This document shows positions 20,370 through 22,141 of a DNA stretch of 22,141 bases, one piece after another. The notes beneath the pieces are model-generated. The model had not been told where the DNA came from, ran no database searches, and saw nothing but the letters and a program-made list of their open reading frames with translations. Origin of the DNA: Candidatus Methanophagales archaeon ANME-1-THS (GTDB lineage Archaea > Halobacteriota > Syntropharchaeia > Alkanophagales > Methanospirareceae); NCBI GenBank assembly GCA_004212135.1, contig RXIE01000173.1:1-22141 (forward strand). Reading direction: 5' to 3'. The translations under genes and the position numbers were made by a program. Every line of letters starts with the position of its first letter. Positions within the stretch are counted from its first letter, which is position 1.

Positions 20370-22141
20370 CTAAGACAGGAAGTCAGCAGGCTGTGGCATT
20401 TCCAATTTCATGCCCTTTCTTTTCCGCACTTCCATTACTTTTTCCCCGAATAGAGCCTGCGGGATCGGCTTGAAGCCCATGAACTCGGTGCTCCATAGTG
20501 CTCGCCCCTCTGTTGCGCCCCGGATGTCACCAGCGAAGCCAAACATCTCAGCCACCGGTGTTTCTGCCTTCAACGAAACCATATCCCCCTCCGTTTTTAT
20601 GTCTGTTATCTGCCCCCGTCGACCCTGTAACTCCCTCGTCACATTGCCCAGCAAATTCTGCGGAATACTGATGAAGACCTCCTGGATCGGTTCAAGGAAG
20701 GTCGCCTTCCCGAGCAGTATAGCGGCAAGTAAAGCGCTTCGTACCGCGGGAATAACCTGTGCAGGTCCCCGGTGTATCGAATCCTCGTGCAGCTTCACGT
20801 CCACCAATCTCACTTTGATCCCCCTGCACTTCTCTTTTGCCAGGGGACCCTTGAGCATCACATCCTTAAATGCTTCTTCGACCAGTTCCATCGTCTCGCG
20901 CAGATACTGAATTCCCTTGGTCATATCGATCAGGATGTTACCCTCGATGATCAGAACGACATTCTTTGCTTCATCTTTCTCCAGTCCCGCTTCAATCAGC
21001 TTGTCTCGTAACAGAACCTTGTCCTTGCCCACGGTTATACCCTCGGTTACAATCTTTTCCACGACGTTCGCACCCAGAGGTTCAACTTCAAAATAAAACT
21101 TATTATGCCGGTTGGGCGATTTTCCTTCCACAGGACCTGTTTCTGCTTCTACTGTCTCCCGATACACGACGATAGGCGGTGAAGCGATTATCGGAACGCC
21201 CTCATCATGCTCGATCCGATACGTAATGATCTCGAGATGCAACTCGCCCATTCCTGAGACCAGGTGCTCGCCCGTTTCCTCGTTGATCTCGACTCGTATC
21301 ATTGGATCTTCCTTAGCCATCTTCCTGAGCACGTCGATCAGTCGAGGCAGGTCTTTCGTACTCTTCGCCTCTATAGCGACCGTAACGACCGGTTCGCTGT
21401 AATGCTTGATGCTTTCAAAGGGAACCATTTCGACCGAGGAAAGCGTAGAACCAACTATAGCATCCTTCATACCGACGAGTGCGGCGATATTACCAGCAGG
21501 TATCCGATCGACTTCTACCCGTTCCTCGCCCATATAGATCCCGACCTGCTGAACCCGGTCCTTTTTATACGTGCCCGAGACGAATAATTCCTTGCCCTTT
21601 TCGACGGTGCCGCTGAACAGTCTCCCGGTGGCTACCTCACCTGCATGCGGATCTACCGAGATGCTGGTAACCATAAACGCGACCTCACCCTCCCTCTTAC
21701 AGCCGGTCATACTCTTTCCTATCTCAGTCTCAGCCTCTCCACGCCAGATCGTGGGAACACGATACTTCTGTGCCTCGATTGGAGAGGGAAGGTGCTCTAC
21801 GACGATATCAAGGAGCGCTTCGTAGGCCGGGCATTTCAATGCCAGCTCCTTCATATTCCCTTGATTGCAATACTCATATACCTCTTTGAAGCTGATACCG
21901 GTCTTCTTCATCGTTTGAACGCTTACAGCCCAATTATACAGCGCAGAGCCGAAAGCCACATTGCCCTTCGAAGCGTCAAGCTTCCACTCCTCATATTTAT
22001 CCTGCCTCATACCCCGTATCAGCTCATTGACCTTATCAATGATCTTGCCGAGCCGGACCTGCATCATCTGCGCATCCAATTTCAGCTCGTTGATCATCCT
22101 ATCCACTTTATTAATGAAGAGAACAGGTTTCACGTTTTCCT
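20370..22141 (-). CDS. fusA: Translation elongation factor 2, 5' end outside the window
   Basis: This is a GTPase that moves the ribosome along mRNA. The window holds 590 C-terminal codons; the N-terminal part with the G1-G3 motifs lies beyond the right edge. The frame runs to the last base; the GTG at 22133 is an internal valine in ENVKPVLFINKVDRM. Present are the G4 motif NKVD, the domain II block DPHAGEVATGRLFSG, a typical domain III (GMGELHLEI), and domain IV with the diphthamide-site loop EDSIHRGPAQVIPA, where the histidine is intact. It ends with KGMKLEMPQPADFLS. The sequence looks fully functional. It is the first visible gene of a possible operon with the phosphatase, the unknown protein and the GH15 enzyme. 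Confidence 0.96.
   Translation of the reverse strand, partial: ENVKPVLFINKVDRMINELKLDAQMMQVRLGKIIDKVNELIRGMRQDKYEEWKLDASKGNVAFGSALYNWAVSVQTMKKTGISFKEVYEYCNQGNMKELALKCPAYEALLDIVVEHLPSPIEAQKYRVPTIWRGEAETEIGKSMTGCKREGEVAFMVTSISVDPHAGEVATGRLFSGTVEKGKELFVSGTYKKDRVQQVGIYMGEERVEVDRIPAGNIAALVGMKDAIVGSTLSSVEMVPFESIKHYSEPVVTVAIEAKSTKDLPRLIDVLRKMAKEDPMIRVEINEETGEHLVSGMGELHLEIITYRIEHDEGVPIIASPPIVVYRETVEAETGPVEGKSPNRHNKFYFEVEPLGANVVEKIVTEGITVGKDKVLLRDKLIEAGLEKDEAKNVVLIIEGNILIDMTKGIQYLRETMELVEEAFKDVMLKGPLAKEKCRGIKVRLVDVKLHEDSIHRGPAQVIPAVRSALLAAILLGKATFLEPIQEVFISIPQNLLGNVTRELQGRRGQITDIKTEGDMVSLKAETPVAEMFGFAGDIRGATEGRALWSTEFMGFKPIPQALFGEKVMEVRKRKGMKLEMPQPADFLS

Noticed and set aside
20410..20910. 166-codon plus-strand frame
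   Set aside because: It is antisense to EF-2 domain IV/V, which is strongly conserved on the other strand.

Overview
The window is archaeal, most likely from a euryarchaeon. The evidence is: the archaeal/eukaryotic RNase P proteins Pop5 and Rpp30; ribosomal protein L21e; an EF-2 with the diphthamide-site motif; a tRNA-Thr with a bulge-helix-bulge intron at position 37/38; and TATA-like boxes about 26 bases upstream of many start codons, with little or no leader. A HisA/HisF-related protein of the kind found in organisms with tetrahydromethanopterin C1 chemistry, and the general look of EF-2, suggest a methanogen- or ANME/Archaeoglobus-like lineage. That placement is inference, not proof.

Layout. 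53-1216: a membrane site-2 protease with CBS domains. 1231-2273 (minus): the RNase P proteins Rpp30 and Pop5, joined by a GTGA stop/start overlap. 2446-3312: an AEC permease. 3464-3988: a small HEAT-like protein. 4049-7323 (minus): a co-oriented run UbiB-like kinase, SCP2-like protein, UbiA prenyltransferase, which together look like an isoprenoid quinone or methanophenazine-type lipid module. 7468-9121: a DUF5518-like membrane protein, a doubtful small ORF, a stand-alone LigD-type 3'-phosphoesterase and an ArsR-like regulator. 9527-10864: a MATE exporter, preceded by a 405-base non-coding stretch. 10961-12733 (minus): HisRS followed by a NifU/IscU-fold protein that has lost all three cluster-ligand cysteines. 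12789-14799: a PaREP1/HEPN-like protein, then a coupled pair of a HisA/F-like protein and an alkyltransferase fused to a Mut7-C nuclease domain.

14829-15719 (minus): a nuclease/lamin-tail lipoprotein whose signal peptide can only be translated from a non-canonical start, downstream of a (GGA)8 tract. 15806-15934: tRNA-Thr(UGU) with its intron. 16081-17230: an MFS transporter broken by one extra T in a T8 run. 17315-22141 (minus): L21e, then the gene run EF-2 (cut by the window edge), mannosyl-3-phosphoglycerate phosphatase, an unrecognised His/Cys-rich protein and a GH15-family hydrolase. This last run may link compatible-solute or glycoside metabolism to a translation factor operon.

There is no CRISPR array, insertion sequence or prophage. 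The points most worth a second look are the UbiB/SCP2/UbiA cluster, the cysteine-free IscU-like protein, the alkyltransferase-Mut7-C fusion, the non-AUG lipoprotein start, the T8 frameshift, and the unknown protein between the phosphatase and the GH15 enzyme.
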